Shown piece after piece: positions 53,072-62,511 of a stretch of 64,000 bases of DNA (the stretch's first letter is position 1; each line of letters opens with the position of its first letter). The position numbers were made by a program, and so were the translations under genes. The notes beneath the pieces are model-generated. The model made no database searches, was not told where the DNA came from, and worked only from the letters and a program-made list of their open reading frames with translations. Source of the stretch: Ruegeria sp. HKCCD4315 (lineage in GTDB: Bacteria > Pseudomonadota > Alphaproteobacteria > Rhodobacterales > Rhodobacteraceae); NCBI RefSeq assembly GCF_013112245.1, contig NZ_WVRN01000001.1, positions 1,120,501 through 1,184,500 on the forward strand. Direction: 5' to 3'.

Positions 53072-53359
53072 ATGGAAGGTGGCGCAATCGCCCAGTTTCT
53101 CCCGCTGATCCTGATTTTCGCGATCATGTATTTCCTGCTGATCCGTCCGCAGCAGAAGAAAATGAAAGAACACCAGGCCATGGTCGAAGCCGTGCGCCGG
53201 GGTGATCAGGTGATTACTCAGGGTGGGGTGATTGGCAAAGTCTCCAAGGTCAAGGAAGGTGAGAACGAGATCGAGGTCGAGATCGCCGAGGGTGTCAAGA
53301 TCCGCGTGGTCAAGTCGACCATCGCTCAGGTTCTGAACAAGACCGAACCTGCGAAGTAA
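53072..53359 (+). CDS. yajC: Preprotein translocase accessory subunit YajC
   Basis: The 95-residue protein has one membrane segment (FLPLILIFAIMYFLLI) and the YajC signature RPQQKKMKEHQ, then GDQVITQGGVIGKV. YajC joins SecDF in the holotranslocon. AAGGAA precedes the ATG. It starts the operon with secD 33 bases downstream. Confidence 0.95.
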   Translation: MEGGAIAQFLPLILIFAIMYFLLIRPQQKKMKEHQAMVEAVRRGDQVITQGGVIGKVSKVKEGENEIEVEIAEGVKIRVVKSTIAQVLNKTEPAK

Positions 53360-53392
53360 GTTCGCGCGACAATCCCTTGAAAAGGCAGGGTA

Positions 53393-55054
53393 ATGCTGCA
53401 AATTGATACCTGGAAGCGGGTTCTGATCTGGCTGGTCTGCGTGACCGGCTTGCTCATGGCCCTGCCAAACGCGTTCTACACGCGGGTCGAACAATCCAAC
53501 GACGCAAAAGTTGCCATCGAGTTGGGCAACGACACGCCCGAGATGCAAGCTCAGGCGGCGGAATGGCCCACATGGCTGCCGTCATCTTTGGTTAACTTGG
53601 GTCTGGATCTGCGCGGCGGGGCGCATCTTTTGGCTGAAGTTCGGGTGCAGGACGTTTACGAATCCCGGATGGAGGCCATGTGGCCCGAAATCCGGGATGC
53701 CCTGCGTGACGAACGTGCGACGGTCGGCACAATCCGCCGTCAGGACTCGGCCCCAGATGAGATTCGTGTTCGGATCAGCCAGCCCGAAGGGATCTCCCGC
53801 GCGTTGGAAGTGGTGCGCGGACTGGCCCGTCAGGTGCAAACCCTGACCGGTGTCGGAGCCACGGATATTGAGGCCCGCGCAGACGGCGACACTATTTTGG
53901 TTCAACTGTCCGATGCGGAAAAGCTGGCGTCGGACGACCGGACCGTGCGTCAGTCGCTTGAAATCATCCGCCGCCGGATTGACGAGGTGGGTACACGCGA
54001 ACCCACCATTCAGCGCCAGGGGTCGGATCGTATCCTGATCCAGGTGCCGGGCATCGGCAGTGCCGGAGAGCTCAAGGAAATCATCGGAACCACGGCTCAG
54101 TTGACCTTTAATCCTGTCGCTGGACGTGGAAGTGACCCGGACGCCTCTGTCGGGATCGGTGAAGAGGTTGTGCCTTCGATTGACGAAAACGGCGTGTTTT
54201 ACACCATTGAATCCGCTCCGGTTGTGACGGGTGAGGAACTGGTGGATGCACAGCCTTCGTTTGATCAGAATGGACGCCCTGCGGTCAGCTTCCGGTTCAA
54301 TACCTCGGGTGCGCGCAAGTTTGGCGACTATACTCGCGACAATATCGGCGCGCCTTTTGCCATTGTGCTGGATGACGAGGTGATTTCCGCCCCTGTGATC
54401 CAAAGCCATATCCCGGGCGGGTCTGGTATCATCACCGGCAACTTCAGCGTCGAGGAAAGCACCAACCTGGCCATCCTGCTTAGGGCGGGCGCGTTGCCTG
54501 CCGGGCTGGAGTTCCTGGAAGAGCGCACGATCGGTCCCGAACTGGGGCAAGACAGTATTGATGCAGGTAAAGTTGCCACCATCGTGGCATTTGCGGCTGT
54601 GCTGGTTTTCATGGGCCTCAGCTATGGGCTGTTTGGCATTTTTGCTAACATCGCCCTGATCATCAACGTGGGCCTGCTGTTCGGATTGCTGTCCCTGATC
54701 GGAGCCACGCTGACCCTTCCGGGTATCGCTGGCATCGTTCTGACAGTCGGTATGGCGGTGGATGCCAATGTGCTGATCTTTGAGCGGATCCGAGAGGAAC
54801 TGAAGTCTGCCAAAGGCCCGGCGCGGGCTATTGAGCTGGGTTATGAAAAGGCGCTGTCGGCCATTTTGGACGCCAACGTCACCACATTCATCACTGCAAC
54901 CATCCTGTTTGCCATGGGCAGTGGTCCGGTGCGCGGCTTTGCGATTACGCTGGGGCTGGGCATTTTGACCTCAGTCTTTACCGCGATCTTCGTGACGCGC
55001 CTGATGGTCGTCATGTGGTTCGAACGCCGCCGTCCGAAAATGATCGAGGTTTGA
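53393..55054 (+). CDS. secD: Protein translocase subunit SecD
   Basis: SecD uses the proton gradient to pull proteins across the membrane with SecF. The 553-residue protein has TM1 near the start, the periplasmic P1 domain (LGLDLRGGAHLL onward), and five C-terminal membrane helices with the conserved GMAVDANVLIFERIREE. It is flanked by yajC and secF in the usual order, two bases before secF. Confidence 0.96.
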   Translation: MLQIDTWKRVLIWLVCVTGLLMALPNAFYTRVEQSNDAKVAIELGNDTPEMQAQAAEWPTWLPSSLVNLGLDLRGGAHLLAEVRVQDVYESRMEAMWPEIRDALRDERATVGTIRRQDSAPDEIRVRISQPEGISRALEVVRGLARQVQTLTGVGATDIEARADGDTILVQLSDAEKLASDDRTVRQSLEIIRRRIDEVGTREPTIQRQGSDRILIQVPGIGSAGELKEIIGTTAQLTFNPVAGRGSDPDASVGIGEEVVPSIDENGVFYTIESAPVVTGEELVDAQPSFDQNGRPAVSFRFNTSGARKFGDYTRDNIGAPFAIVLDDEVISAPVIQSHIPGGSGIITGNFSVEESTNLAILLRAGALPAGLEFLEERTIGPELGQDSIDAGKVATIVAFAAVLVFMGLSYGLFGIFANIALIINVGLLFGLLSLIGATLTLPGIAGIVLTVGMAVDANVLIFERIREELKSAKGPARAIELGYEKALSAILDANVTTFITATILFAMGSGPVRGFAITLGLGILTSVFTAIFVTRLMVVMWFERRRPKMIEV

Positions 55055-55055
55055 C

Positions 55056-56024
55056 ATGAGACTGAAACTCGTACCCCAGAACACCTCGTTCGATTTCTTC
55101 AGCCGCTGGAAAATCTGGCTGGGCATCTCGGGCCTGATGATGGTTGTGGCGTTTGCTTCTTTCATGTTGCAGGGCTTGAACTTCGGTATCGACTTCCGTG
55201 GCGGTACAACGATCCGTACGGAAAGCGTGCAGCCGATAGATGTGGGGCTCTACCGCGACGCGATTGCGCCTTTGGAGCTGGGTGATGTGACGATCACCGA
55301 GATTTTCGATCCGACCTTCGGCCCGGACGAAAACGTCGCCATGATCCGAATTCAGGCGCAGGCGGATGCAGAAGCGGTTGAGGCCGCCACGATCACCGCC
55401 GTCGAGGGCGCACTGCAAACCGTTGTGCCTGACATTCAGTTTGTCTCGGTGGAGTCGGTCGGACCAAAGGTATCTGGTGAGTTGATCCAGACTGCGGTTA
55501 TTGCCGTTGCGCTGGCTATCGGCGCGGTGCTTGTGTACATCTGGCTGCGCTTCGAATGGCAATTTGCGCTGGGGGCCGTGGCTGCCCTTGTGCACGACGT
55601 GATCCTGACCATCGGCATCTTCTCGGAACTGCAAATCCGGTTCGATCTGGCGATTATCGCGGCGCTTTTGACCATCGTGGGCTATTCGCTGAACGACACG
55701 GTGGTTGTGTTCGACCGCGTGCGGGAAAACCTGCGCAAATATAAGAAAAAGGATCTCAAAGAGGTTCTGAACATCTCGATCAACGAAACCCTCAGCCGTA
55801 CGGTCATGACCTCGGTCACCACTCTGTTGGCGCTGATCTCGCTTTATGTGCTGGGTGGGGACGTAATCCGAGGGTTCGTCTTTGCGATGATCTGGGGTGT
55901 TATCGTCGGAACCTATTCGTCGGTCTTTGTGGCCTCGACAATCCTGTTGTGGCTGGGGGTCAAGCGCGACTGGTCCAAACCGTCGAATACGGCGGGTAAC
56001 CAGTTTGCCAACATTGATGCCTGA
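55056..56024 (+). CDS. secF: Protein translocase subunit SecF
   Basis: The 322-residue protein has the SecF start (FDFFSRWKIWLGISG), the GIDFRGGT motif, and six membrane helices with GYSLNDTVVVFDRVREN. It partners SecD. The stop overlaps the TauE/SafE start by eight bases, so this permease is translated as part of the sec operon. Confidence 0.96.
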   Translation: MRLKLVPQNTSFDFFSRWKIWLGISGLMMVVAFASFMLQGLNFGIDFRGGTTIRTESVQPIDVGLYRDAIAPLELGDVTITEIFDPTFGPDENVAMIRIQAQADAEAVEAATITAVEGALQTVVPDIQFVSVESVGPKVSGELIQTAVIAVALAIGAVLVYIWLRFEWQFALGAVAALVHDVILTIGIFSELQIRFDLAIIAALLTIVGYSLNDTVVVFDRVRENLRKYKKKDLKEVLNISINETLSRTVMTSVTTLLALISLYVLGGDVIRGFVFAMIWGVIVGTYSSVFVASTILLWLGVKRDWSKPSNTAGNQFANIDA

Positions 56025-56769
56025 CGCATTACAGCAGGCCCTGGCATTGCCGGGCCTGAACTGGCTGATCCTGACCATCGGAGCCGCGGGCCTTGTCCGC
56101 GGCTTCACCGGGTTTGGGACAGCGATGATCTTTGTCCCGGTCGCCACTCAGTTCCTGCCAATTGCAGATGTGGTGTTTCTGATGGCAGCGACAGGTATTG
56201 TTTCGACCTGTGCGCTGGCACCGCAGGCTTGGCGTGAATGTGACAAATCCGAAATCAGCACTTTGGGTATTGCGGCAGCCATTACCGTACCGCTGGGGCT
56301 GTGGATTATGGCGCAGGTGGACACGATCATTCTGCGCTGGATTGCTTGCGGTATCATCGGCCTGACCCTGTTTGCTGTCATAACCGGATGGCGTTGGGAA
56401 GGACGGCTGGGCCTGCCCGGTCGACTTGCCATCGGAGGCAGCGCTGGGGTGGTTGGCGGAATGACTGGCCTGACCGGCCCGGTTGTCATTGTCTTCTATT
56501 TGGCAAGTTCAACGAACGTGCGTAAAATTCGCGCCAATACGATCATCTTCCTAGCATTGCTAGATATTGCGATTGTCTTCAACATCCTGATCAGAGGCGC
56601 GGCGGATATGTCGATCCTGTGGATTGTCCTTTTGCTGGGGGTGCCCTATCTGATCACCACGCTTATCGGTAAAGCCGTGTTTGATCCCAAACTGGAACGC
56701 ATCTATCGCGTGGCGGCTTATTCGGTCATTTTGATCGCGGTGGTGTCCGGACTGCCGATCCTGGATTGA
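56017..56769 (+). CDS. TauE/SafE family membrane protein
   Basis: The 250-residue protein has about eight hydrophobic segments and the family motif LVRGFTGFGTAMIFVP near residue 30 with a second half starting GGSAGVVGGMTGLTGP. It is the second TauE/SafE protein in the window but is distant from the one at 19101. The ATG at 56017 overlaps secF. The cargo is unknown, and a link to secretion is not implied by the overlap. Confidence 0.85.
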   Translation: MPDALQQALALPGLNWLILTIGAAGLVRGFTGFGTAMIFVPVATQFLPIADVVFLMAATGIVSTCALAPQAWRECDKSEISTLGIAAAITVPLGLWIMAQVDTIILRWIACGIIGLTLFAVITGWRWEGRLGLPGRLAIGGSAGVVGGMTGLTGPVVIVFYLASSTNVRKIRANTIIFLALLDIAIVFNILIRGAADMSILWIVLLLGVPYLITTLIGKAVFDPKLERIYRVAAYSVILIAVVSGLPILD

Positions 56770-56781
56770 CGGAGGAACGAC

Positions 56782-57135
56782 ATGCGTCTGAACCAAGTGA
56801 CCTTTAGCGATGCAAAACCAGTGGACGGTTACGGCCCCGGGTTCTTTCGTATTGGCGGAGAGGTGTTCGAAGGTGCCGTTCTGACCGGCCCGGCAGGGCC
56901 TGTGGGCTGGAGCGGCTATGACGATGTTCAATCGCTTCTGAACCTCGCCGATGATATCGACGTCTTGTTTATTGGCACTGGCAAAGATGTGTCTCACATT
57001 CCGCAAACTCTGCGTGCCGATCTGGAGAACGCCGGAATCGGTGTCGAAATCATGAACTCACCTGCCGCCTGCCGCACCTATAACGTGCTACTTTCGGAAG
57101 GCCGTCGGATCGCGCTTGCGTTGATACCTGTTTGA
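56782..57135 (+). CDS. Mth938/DUF498 domain protein (NDUFAF3-like)
   Basis: The 117-residue protein matches the Mth938 family: DGYGPGFFRIGGEVFEGAVL, an LFIGTGKDV core and NSPAACRTYNVLLSEGR, a C-terminal pattern typical of the group. The eukaryotic relative NDUFAF3 helps assemble respiratory complex I. In Rhodobacteraceae the gene is often between secDF and ccmA, as here. GGAGG lies before the ATG. Confidence 0.88.
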   Translation: MRLNQVTFSDAKPVDGYGPGFFRIGGEVFEGAVLTGPAGPVGWSGYDDVQSLLNLADDIDVLFIGTGKDVSHIPQTLRADLENAGIGVEIMNSPAACRTYNVLLSEGRRIALALIPV

Positions 57136-57233
57136 CAGGCTCCCTGTTTCGGCATCGGGACTCGGCAATGTCGCTGCGACCCTGCGGCAAATCTTGCCTT
57201 TTGCCCCTGCAAACAATCCGCTAAGCGGGTTTC

Positions 57234-57848
57234 ATGACTCTGACTGTATCCGACTTGTCGATCACGCGTGGGGGCATTCCAGTGCTGGAAGGTCTCAGCT
57301 TTCAACTGCCGCCCGGTAAGGCATTGATCTTGCGCGGGCCGAACGGGATCGGCAAAACGACCCTTCTGCGCACTTTGGCGGGCTTGCAGCCACCCCTTGA
57401 AGGAACCATCGAAGGTGCTGAAGATCAAATTGCCTATGCGGCGCATTCGGACGGGTTGAAACCGACACTGACGGTGACCGAGAACTTGACCTTCTGGGCC
57501 TCGGTCTTTGGGACAAGCGGTATACAAGACGCATTGGATGCGTTTGATCTGAACGAGTTGGCCGATCGCCATGCCGGTAATCTATCAGCTGGTCAGAAGC
57601 GACGGCTGGGGCTTGCCCGGATGCTGGTGACTGGACGACCGATTTGGATGCTGGATGAGCCCACCGTGTCGCTGGACAAAAACGCGGTGCAGATGTTTGC
57701 CGATGCGGTGCGGGCCCATCTGGGACAGGGTGGGTCGGCCGTGATTGCGACCCATATCGATCTTGGCCTGGACGGAGAGGTTCTGGACGTGGGACCCAAC
57801 AAAGCCAAACCCAAACCCATTGACGATTTCGACGGAGGCTTCCTGTGA
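57234..57848 (+). CDS. ccmA: Heme export ATPase CcmA
   Basis: CcmA is the ATPase of the CcmABCD complex, which releases holo-CcmE for cytochrome c maturation. The 204-residue protein has Walker A GPNGIGKT, signature [14 protein letters not shown] and Walker [13 protein letters not shown]. The stop overlaps ccmB (ATGA-type). It opens a compact ccmABCDG cluster. Confidence 0.94.
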   Translation: MTLTVSDLSITRGGIPVLEGLSFQLPPGKALILRGPNGIGKTTLLRTLAGLQPPLEGTIEGAEDQIAYAAHSDGLKPTLTVTENLTFWASVFGTSGIQDALDAFDLNELADRHAGNLSAGQKRRLGLARMLVTGRPIWMLDEPTVSLDKNAVQMFADAVRAHLGQGGSAVIATHIDLGLDGEVLDVGPNKAKPKPIDDFDGGFL

Positions 57849-58501
57849 TCGCCCTTTTACTGCGCGACCTGAAACTGGCCTTCCGTGCAGGCGGCGGTTT
57901 TGGACTGGGACTGGCGTTTTTTCTGATCGTGACCGTGATGGTGCCGTTTGCTGTTGGGCCACAATCCTCGCTGCTTTCGACCATCGCACCCGGTGTTCTT
58001 TGGCTGGGGGCGTTGCTGGCCTGTTTGCTATCGCTCGACCGCTTGCTGGCCTTGGATTGGGAGGACGGGTCGTTGGACCTGTTGGCCACCGCGCCGCTGC
58101 CACTGGAATCGGTTGTGACCATCAAGGCTTTGGCGCATTGGCTGACCACAGGATTGCCTCTGGTTCTAGCCGCTCCGTTCCTGGGGGTATTGCTCAATCT
58201 TCCTGTGCCGGGTTTTTTCTGGCTGGTGATTTCACTGCTGATCGGCACCCCTGCGATGAGCGTGATCGGAACTTTTGGCGCAGCTTTGACCGTCGGCTTG
58301 AAGCGTGGCGGCTTGCTTTTATCACTGCTGGTGCTGCCGCTATACGTGCCCACATTGATTTTCGGGGCCGAGGTTGCGCGTCGCGGTGCAACGGGGATGG
58401 AAGTACAGACGCCTTTGCTCATGCTGGCAGGCATCACGGCGGCGACGATCGCGCTGTTGCCCTTTGCCAGCGCGGCAGTGTTGCGGATCAATCTGCGGTG
58501 A
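57845..58501 (+). CDS. ccmB: Heme exporter membrane protein CcmB
   Basis: The 218-residue membrane protein has six hydrophobic segments and the CcmB pattern [10 protein letters not shown] at the start, the WEDGSLDLL loop and [12 protein letters not shown]. It pairs with CcmA and CcmC. Overlaps ccmA by four bases; ccmC begins 61 bases after it. Confidence 0.94.
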   Translation: MIALLLRDLKLAFRAGGGFGLGLAFFLIVTVMVPFAVGPQSSLLSTIAPGVLWLGALLACLLSLDRLLALDWEDGSLDLLATAPLPLESVVTIKALAHWLTTGLPLVLAAPFLGVLLNLPVPGFFWLVISLLIGTPAMSVIGTFGAALTVGLKRGGLLLSLLVLPLYVPTLIFGAEVARRGATGMEVQTPLLMLAGITAATIALLPFASAAVLRINLR

Positions 58502-58562
58502 ACCGTCTCAATATTGACCGAGGTCAATTGAGAACCACCCCAACTCGGACTAGATAGGGCCC

Positions 58563-59336
58563 ATGTCTATCGCAGCCAAAGCCAATGCCCTCTGGGAATA
58601 TGCCAACCCGCGCAAGTTTCTTGCAACCAGCGAGCGTGTCCTCCCGTTTTTCTGGATCACCTCGATTGCCTGCATCGTCGTTGGGCTGATCTGGGGCTTT
58701 TTCTTTACGCCGGACGATTACAAACAAGGGTCGACGGTCAAGATCATCTATCTGCATGTGCCTGCGGCACTGATGGCGATCAACTGCTGGCTTATGATGC
58801 TGGCGACGTCGTTGGTTTGGCTGGTACGACGTCACCATGTCAGTGCGCTGGCAGCGCGGGCGGCGGCACCGATTGGGATTGTGATGACCCTTATTGCTTT
58901 GCTGACAGGCGCGATCTGGGGGCAGCCGATGTGGGGCACCTGGTGGGCCTGGGATCCGCGACTGACCTCGTTTTTGATCCTGTTCCTGTTCTACCTGGGA
59001 TATGTCGCCCTGTGGGAAGCGATTGAAGACCCGGATACGGCGGCCGACCTGACCTCGGTCCTGTGCCTTGTGGGGTCTGTTTTTGCGATCCTCAGCCGTT
59101 ATGCGGTGAACTTCTGGAATCAGGGGCTTCATCAGGGCGCATCTGTCATGCGCGCAGCAGCAGTGACCGGGACAGACACCGAAGAAAAGGTCAGCAACAT
59201 TTTCTTCTATCCGCTGCTGGTCTGCATCATCGGCTTTGTTTTGCTGTTCATCGCATTGGTGCTGTACCGTACCGGAACCGAAATTCGCGCGCGTCGGATC
59301 AAGGCGCTGATGGCGCGGGAAAGGGTGGGCGGATGA
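58563..59336 (+). CDS. ccmC: Heme handling protein CcmC
   Basis: The 257-residue protein has six membrane helices and the tryptophan-rich motif GTWWAWDPRLTS that holds heme for transfer to CcmE. Conserved histidines flank it (IYLHVPAA and NQGLHQGAS). Its stop overlaps the ccmD start. Confidence 0.95.
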   Translation: MSIAAKANALWEYANPRKFLATSERVLPFFWITSIACIVVGLIWGFFFTPDDYKQGSTVKIIYLHVPAALMAINCWLMMLATSLVWLVRRHHVSALAARAAAPIGIVMTLIALLTGAIWGQPMWGTWWAWDPRLTSFLILFLFYLGYVALWEAIEDPDTAADLTSVLCLVGSVFAILSRYAVNFWNQGLHQGASVMRAAAVTGTDTEEKVSNIFFYPLLVCIIGFVLLFIALVLYRTGTEIRARRIKALMARERVGG

Positions 59337-59491
59337 CTCCCGATCTTGGAAAATATGCTGATGCGGTTCTGTCGTCTTATGCCGTGTCTATCGTTCTTCT
59401 GGTGGCGTTGGTTGCGTTCAGTGTGATGCGTGGACGCAAGGTGCGCAAAGATATGGAACACGTCGAACAAAGGATGTCGCGCAATGGCTAA
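59333..59491 (+). CDS. ccmD: Heme exporter protein CcmD
   Basis: The 52-residue single-span protein (YAVSIVLLVALVAFSVM) has a basic, charged C-terminal tail, as expected for CcmD, which helps release holo-CcmE. It overlaps both ccmC (ATGA) and ccmG, so it is easily missed by gene finders. Confidence 0.9.
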   Translation: MTPDLGKYADAVLSSYAVSIVLLVALVAFSVMRGRKVRKDMEHVEQRMSRNG

Positions 59492-60023
59492 GATTTCGCC
59501 CTTGATGATCGCTCCGCCGCTGATTTTTGGTGCCTTTGCCGTATTGGCCGGAATCGGCATGTTCCGCGACGATCCAAACGCTCTGCCATCCGCGCGGGAA
59601 GGGCAGCCCGCCCCACCGGTGGTCCTAAGCGAGTTTCCTGGCAAAACCCCATTCGATGACGCAACCCTGCGCGACGGAGAGGTCAAGCTGGTCAACTATT
59701 GGGCCAGTTGGTGCGCCCCTTGCCGGGCCGAACACCCCAATCTGGACGCTTTGGCGAAAGAAGGCATTCCGGTCTATGGTATCAACTACAAGGACCAGTT
59801 GGCCAACGCAGACGCATTTCTGACCGAGCTAGGCGATCCTTACACCGCGATGGGACGCGACGAGCAAGGCCGCATGGCGTTGGATTGGGGCCTTTACGGC
59901 GTGCCTGAAACCTATGTGATTGACGGTGATGGCACCATCATCCTGCGCTTTGCCGGGCCTATTACGCAGCGTGTGATCGAAAGCACGATCCGCCCTGCGT
60001 TGGAAAAAGCTGCGGGCGGATAA
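59484..60023 (+). CDS. ccmG: Periplasmic thioredoxin CcmG (DsbE)
   Basis: CcmG reduces the apocytochrome thiols before heme ligation. The 179-residue protein has an N-terminal anchor (MIAPPLIFGAFAVLAGIGMF) and a thioredoxin fold with the active site WCAPC (C77, C80) and the cis-proline segment GVPETYVID. The ATG at 59484 overlaps ccmD by eight bases. ccmE, ccmF and ccmH are not in the window. Confidence 0.94.
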   Translation: MAKISPLMIAPPLIFGAFAVLAGIGMFRDDPNALPSAREGQPAPPVVLSEFPGKTPFDDATLRDGEVKLVNYWASWCAPCRAEHPNLDALAKEGIPVYGINYKDQLANADAFLTELGDPYTAMGRDEQGRMALDWGLYGVPETYVIDGDGTIILRFAGPITQRVIESTIRPALEKAAGG

Positions 60024-60048
60024 CGCCCTCATTTTGCATCAGCTAGAA

Positions 60049-60750
60049 TTACAACCGATAGCCTCCGGTGACGCCCAAGACTTCACCGGTTACGAACCCC
60101 GCTTCGTCCGAGGCAAGAAACCGCACGACTTTGGCGATGTCTTCCGGTACGCCAACCCGGCCAAGGGCGGTGTCTTTGACAAACAACTCCGTCAGATCGT
60201 CAGAGCGTGGAGCCTCGGGGATGTTGATCGCGCCCGGGGCAATCGCATTGACGCGGATACCCTGCGAGCCCAGCTCCTTGGCCATGGCACGGGTCCACAG
60301 GTTAAGCGCAGCTTTGCTGGCCCCATAGGTCGCGGCATCGCGCGGTGGGAGGGTTGCGTTCATGGACGAGATGTTCACGATGGATGCCCCGGCTTGCAGA
60401 TGGGGCAGGGCGGCGGTCAGAAGGGCCACGGGTGCAAGCAAATTCAGGTCAAGGATGTCTCTGTGATCCTGGAAATTGAACGCCTCTTTAGGCGTTGGGC
60501 GGACAAGCCCGGCATTGTTCACAATAACATCCAGCCGTCCGAACTGTGCGATGACCTGATCAATCACGCGAGTGGGCTGATCTTGCTGCGTCAGGTCTGA
60601 GCGTATCGCCAGAACGTCGCCGTCCAACACATCCAAATCGGGGGCGCTGTTTAACCACGTAAACGCAATTTTGTGATCTCGACCAAGGTTTTCGACGATT
60701 GCCCGGCCAATCCCTCGGGCGCCGCCGGTTATCAATGCAACTTTGTCCAT
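60049..60750 (-). CDS. Short-chain dehydrogenase/reductase (SDR)
   Basis: The 233-residue classical SDR has the cofactor motif TGGARGIG (8-15), NNAG (78-81) and the catalytic S129, Y142 and K146 (YGASK), with RVNAIAPGAI. It uses NAD(P)H on an alcohol or carbonyl. The ATG at 60750 is preferred over a GTG two codons upstream. It converges on ccmG with a 25-base gap. Substrate unknown. Confidence 0.92.
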   Translation of the reverse strand: MDKVALITGGARGIGRAIVENLGRDHKIAFTWLNSAPDLDVLDGDVLAIRSDLTQQDQPTRVIDQVIAQFGRLDVIVNNAGLVRPTPKEAFNFQDHRDILDLNLLAPVALLTAALPHLQAGASIVNISSMNATLPPRDAATYGASKAALNLWTRAMAKELGSQGIRVNAIAPGAINIPEAPRSDDLTELFVKDTALGRVGVPEDIAKVVRFLASDEAGFVTGEVLGVTGGYRL

Positions 60751-60813
60751 AGGCACACCAAATCTGTAAAGTGGATTTGTTTCAACGCTTAATCTGGTCG
60801 CCTTGGAAATGCG

Positions 60814-60903
60814 TCAGCTGCGCAGCAGAATCCAGATCATCGCCGCGATGAACGCAAAGGTTACCAGGTTCATCAGAGTATCTGTGAGATCACCGATCAG
60901 CAT
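60814..60903 (-). CDS. Small membrane protein, 29 residues, overlapping the BCCT gene end
   Basis: This ORF starts at an ATG (60903) with GAGGAGGG eight bases upstream, a much stronger ribosome binding site than most genes here, and overlaps the end of the BCCT transporter gene by 14 bases. The protein is nearly one membrane helix (NLVTFAFIAAMIWILLRS) after a short acidic N-terminus, ending in a basic residue, the layout of small membrane subunits. It is probably translated with the transporter. No family is known to me. Confidence 0.62.
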   Translation of the reverse strand: MLIGDLTDTLMNLVTFAFIAAMIWILLRS

Positions 60904-62392
60904 TGTTTTGACCCTCCTCTCTCAGGCCACGGAATAAGCAGACCATCAGAAGAACTGAAATGAAGACAAAGGGCAAAGCACCCAGTGAAATCAGAATTTT
61001 GACCGAGTCCACAGAACCTGAAAGGATCATCGCAACGCTTAATAGTCCTAGTAACGCCCCCCAGATCAGGCGTACGCGGGGGGGCGGGTTCTCGTCGCCA
61101 CCGGTCGAGAAGGTGCCCAGAACAAATGCCGCGCTGACAACGCTGGTCACAATGAACAGGAACGCAGCCAGTACCGTTGCAAGCGTTGTCATCAGGGACA
61201 GCGGCAGCCGGTCGAGCAGGGCAAAGGTCACGCGTTCAATGTTTGTCTGCGTATAGGCCAGAAGTTCGCCTGCGCCGTTGAGTGCCTCGAACAGGCCAAT
61301 GCCGCCAAAAGCGCCGAACCAGAGGATTGAGAACAGGGTGGGGGCGAACAGTACCCCGATTACGAACTCTCGTATCGTTCGACCACGAGAGATGCGCGCC
61401 ACGAAGACGCCCACAAAAGGCCCCCACGCGATCCACCAGACCATGTAGGTGAGGGTCCAGTCGCTGAACCATCTGGTGACGTCGTCCCCAAAAAACGTGA
61501 AGGTTTGAAAGCCGCGTGGGATGACATTGGTGACATAGTCGCCAAACCCCTGAACCACAGTATTCAAAAGGTATTCGGTTGGGCCAAGAATGATGGTGTA
61601 GGCCACGAGGCCGATCGCAATCAGCATGGCAGCGTTAGATAAGCGCGCCATGCCTTGCCCCAGATCGATCAAGAGTGCTGGGATATACGCTCCGACCATT
61701 GCCAGAAACACGACGGTAATCAAAAATGCTCCGACCGTTTCCCGGCCTCCCAACACCGCAATTCCATCTGCGACCTGAAAGACGCCCATGGCCATTGAGC
61801 CACCCACGCCAATGGCAATCGCAATGATCGCCATGAAGTCTGAAAGCCATCCGACACGTTCGGCCCAGCGTTCACCGGGAAACAGGCTTATGATCGGTGC
61901 GCTGACCATCATCCCAGTGCCGCGCCGGAAGCTGAAATAGGCGATGGTTAGGGCAGTTGATCCGTATATGGCCCAAGCGTGCAAACCCCAATGGAAGTTG
62001 GTCGCCAGCATGGCCTGCTGAGCAGCAATGTAATCCGGCGCCATGCCTGAGATGAAATTGAAGTGGGTTAATGGTTCGGCCACCGCCCAGAACAAAAGAC
62101 CGACCCCCATCCCGGCTGAGAACAACATCGAAATCCATGTGGCGGTCGAGAATTCTGGTTCTTCGTCATCGCGACCAAGGCGAATGTTCCCGTATTTCGA
62201 GAACGCCAGAACCAGACACCCGATCAACATGCCCGAGGCGGCAAGCATCACAAACCATCCCCGGCTGTGGAAGGTCTGTTGGACAATACCACTGGCCCAG
62301 GTCACCAAACTCTGGATGTCGACAACCCCCCATATCCCGATCACGGCAATGACACTGAGGGAACAAACCAGCAGGGCGTTTGGTTTTTGCAT
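60890..62392 (-). CDS. BCCT family betaine/choline/carnitine transporter
   Basis: This 500-residue transporter has about twelve membrane helices and BCCT signatures: GMGVGLLFWAVAEPLTHF, ATNFHWGLHAWAIYG and MVWWIAWGPFVGVFVARISRGRT. It takes up a quaternary ammonium compound such as glycine betaine, choline or DMSP with sodium or protons. The exact substrate is not readable. Given soxBDAG in the window, glycine betaine feeding into sarcosine is possible but unproven. Confidence 0.93.
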   Translation of the reverse strand: MQKPNALLVCSLSVIAVIGIWGVVDIQSLVTWASGIVQQTFHSRGWFVMLAASGMLIGCLVLAFSKYGNIRLGRDDEEPEFSTATWISMLFSAGMGVGLLFWAVAEPLTHFNFISGMAPDYIAAQQAMLATNFHWGLHAWAIYGSTALTIAYFSFRRGTGMMVSAPIISLFPGERWAERVGWLSDFMAIIAIAIGVGGSMAMGVFQVADGIAVLGGRETVGAFLITVVFLAMVGAYIPALLIDLGQGMARLSNAAMLIAIGLVAYTIILGPTEYLLNTVVQGFGDYVTNVIPRGFQTFTFFGDDVTRWFSDWTLTYMVWWIAWGPFVGVFVARISRGRTIREFVIGVLFAPTLFSILWFGAFGGIGLFEALNGAGELLAYTQTNIERVTFALLDRLPLSLMTTLATVLAAFLFIVTSVVSAAFVLGTFSTGGDENPPPRVRLIWGALLGLLSVAMILSGSVDSVKILISLGALPFVFISVLLMVCLFRGLREEGQNNADR

Positions 62393-62462
62393 GGCGTGTG
62401 GCTTCCGTGAATGACCTTGCCCAACAGTTTCAGGTTTTCGAATGAATGACCAGATAACAAAG

Positions 62463-62487
62463 AACCCCCGACGCTAAGCCGGGGGTT
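62463..62487 (-). terminator. Terminator after acnA
   Basis: AACCCCCG/CGGGGGTT form an eight-base-pair stem with a nine-base loop. On the minus strand it is followed by a CTTTGTT stretch. It lies between the end of acnA and the start of the BCCT gene. Confidence 0.7.
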
Positions 62488-62511
62488 TTAATCGCTCGCA
62501 ACGCTATCGGT

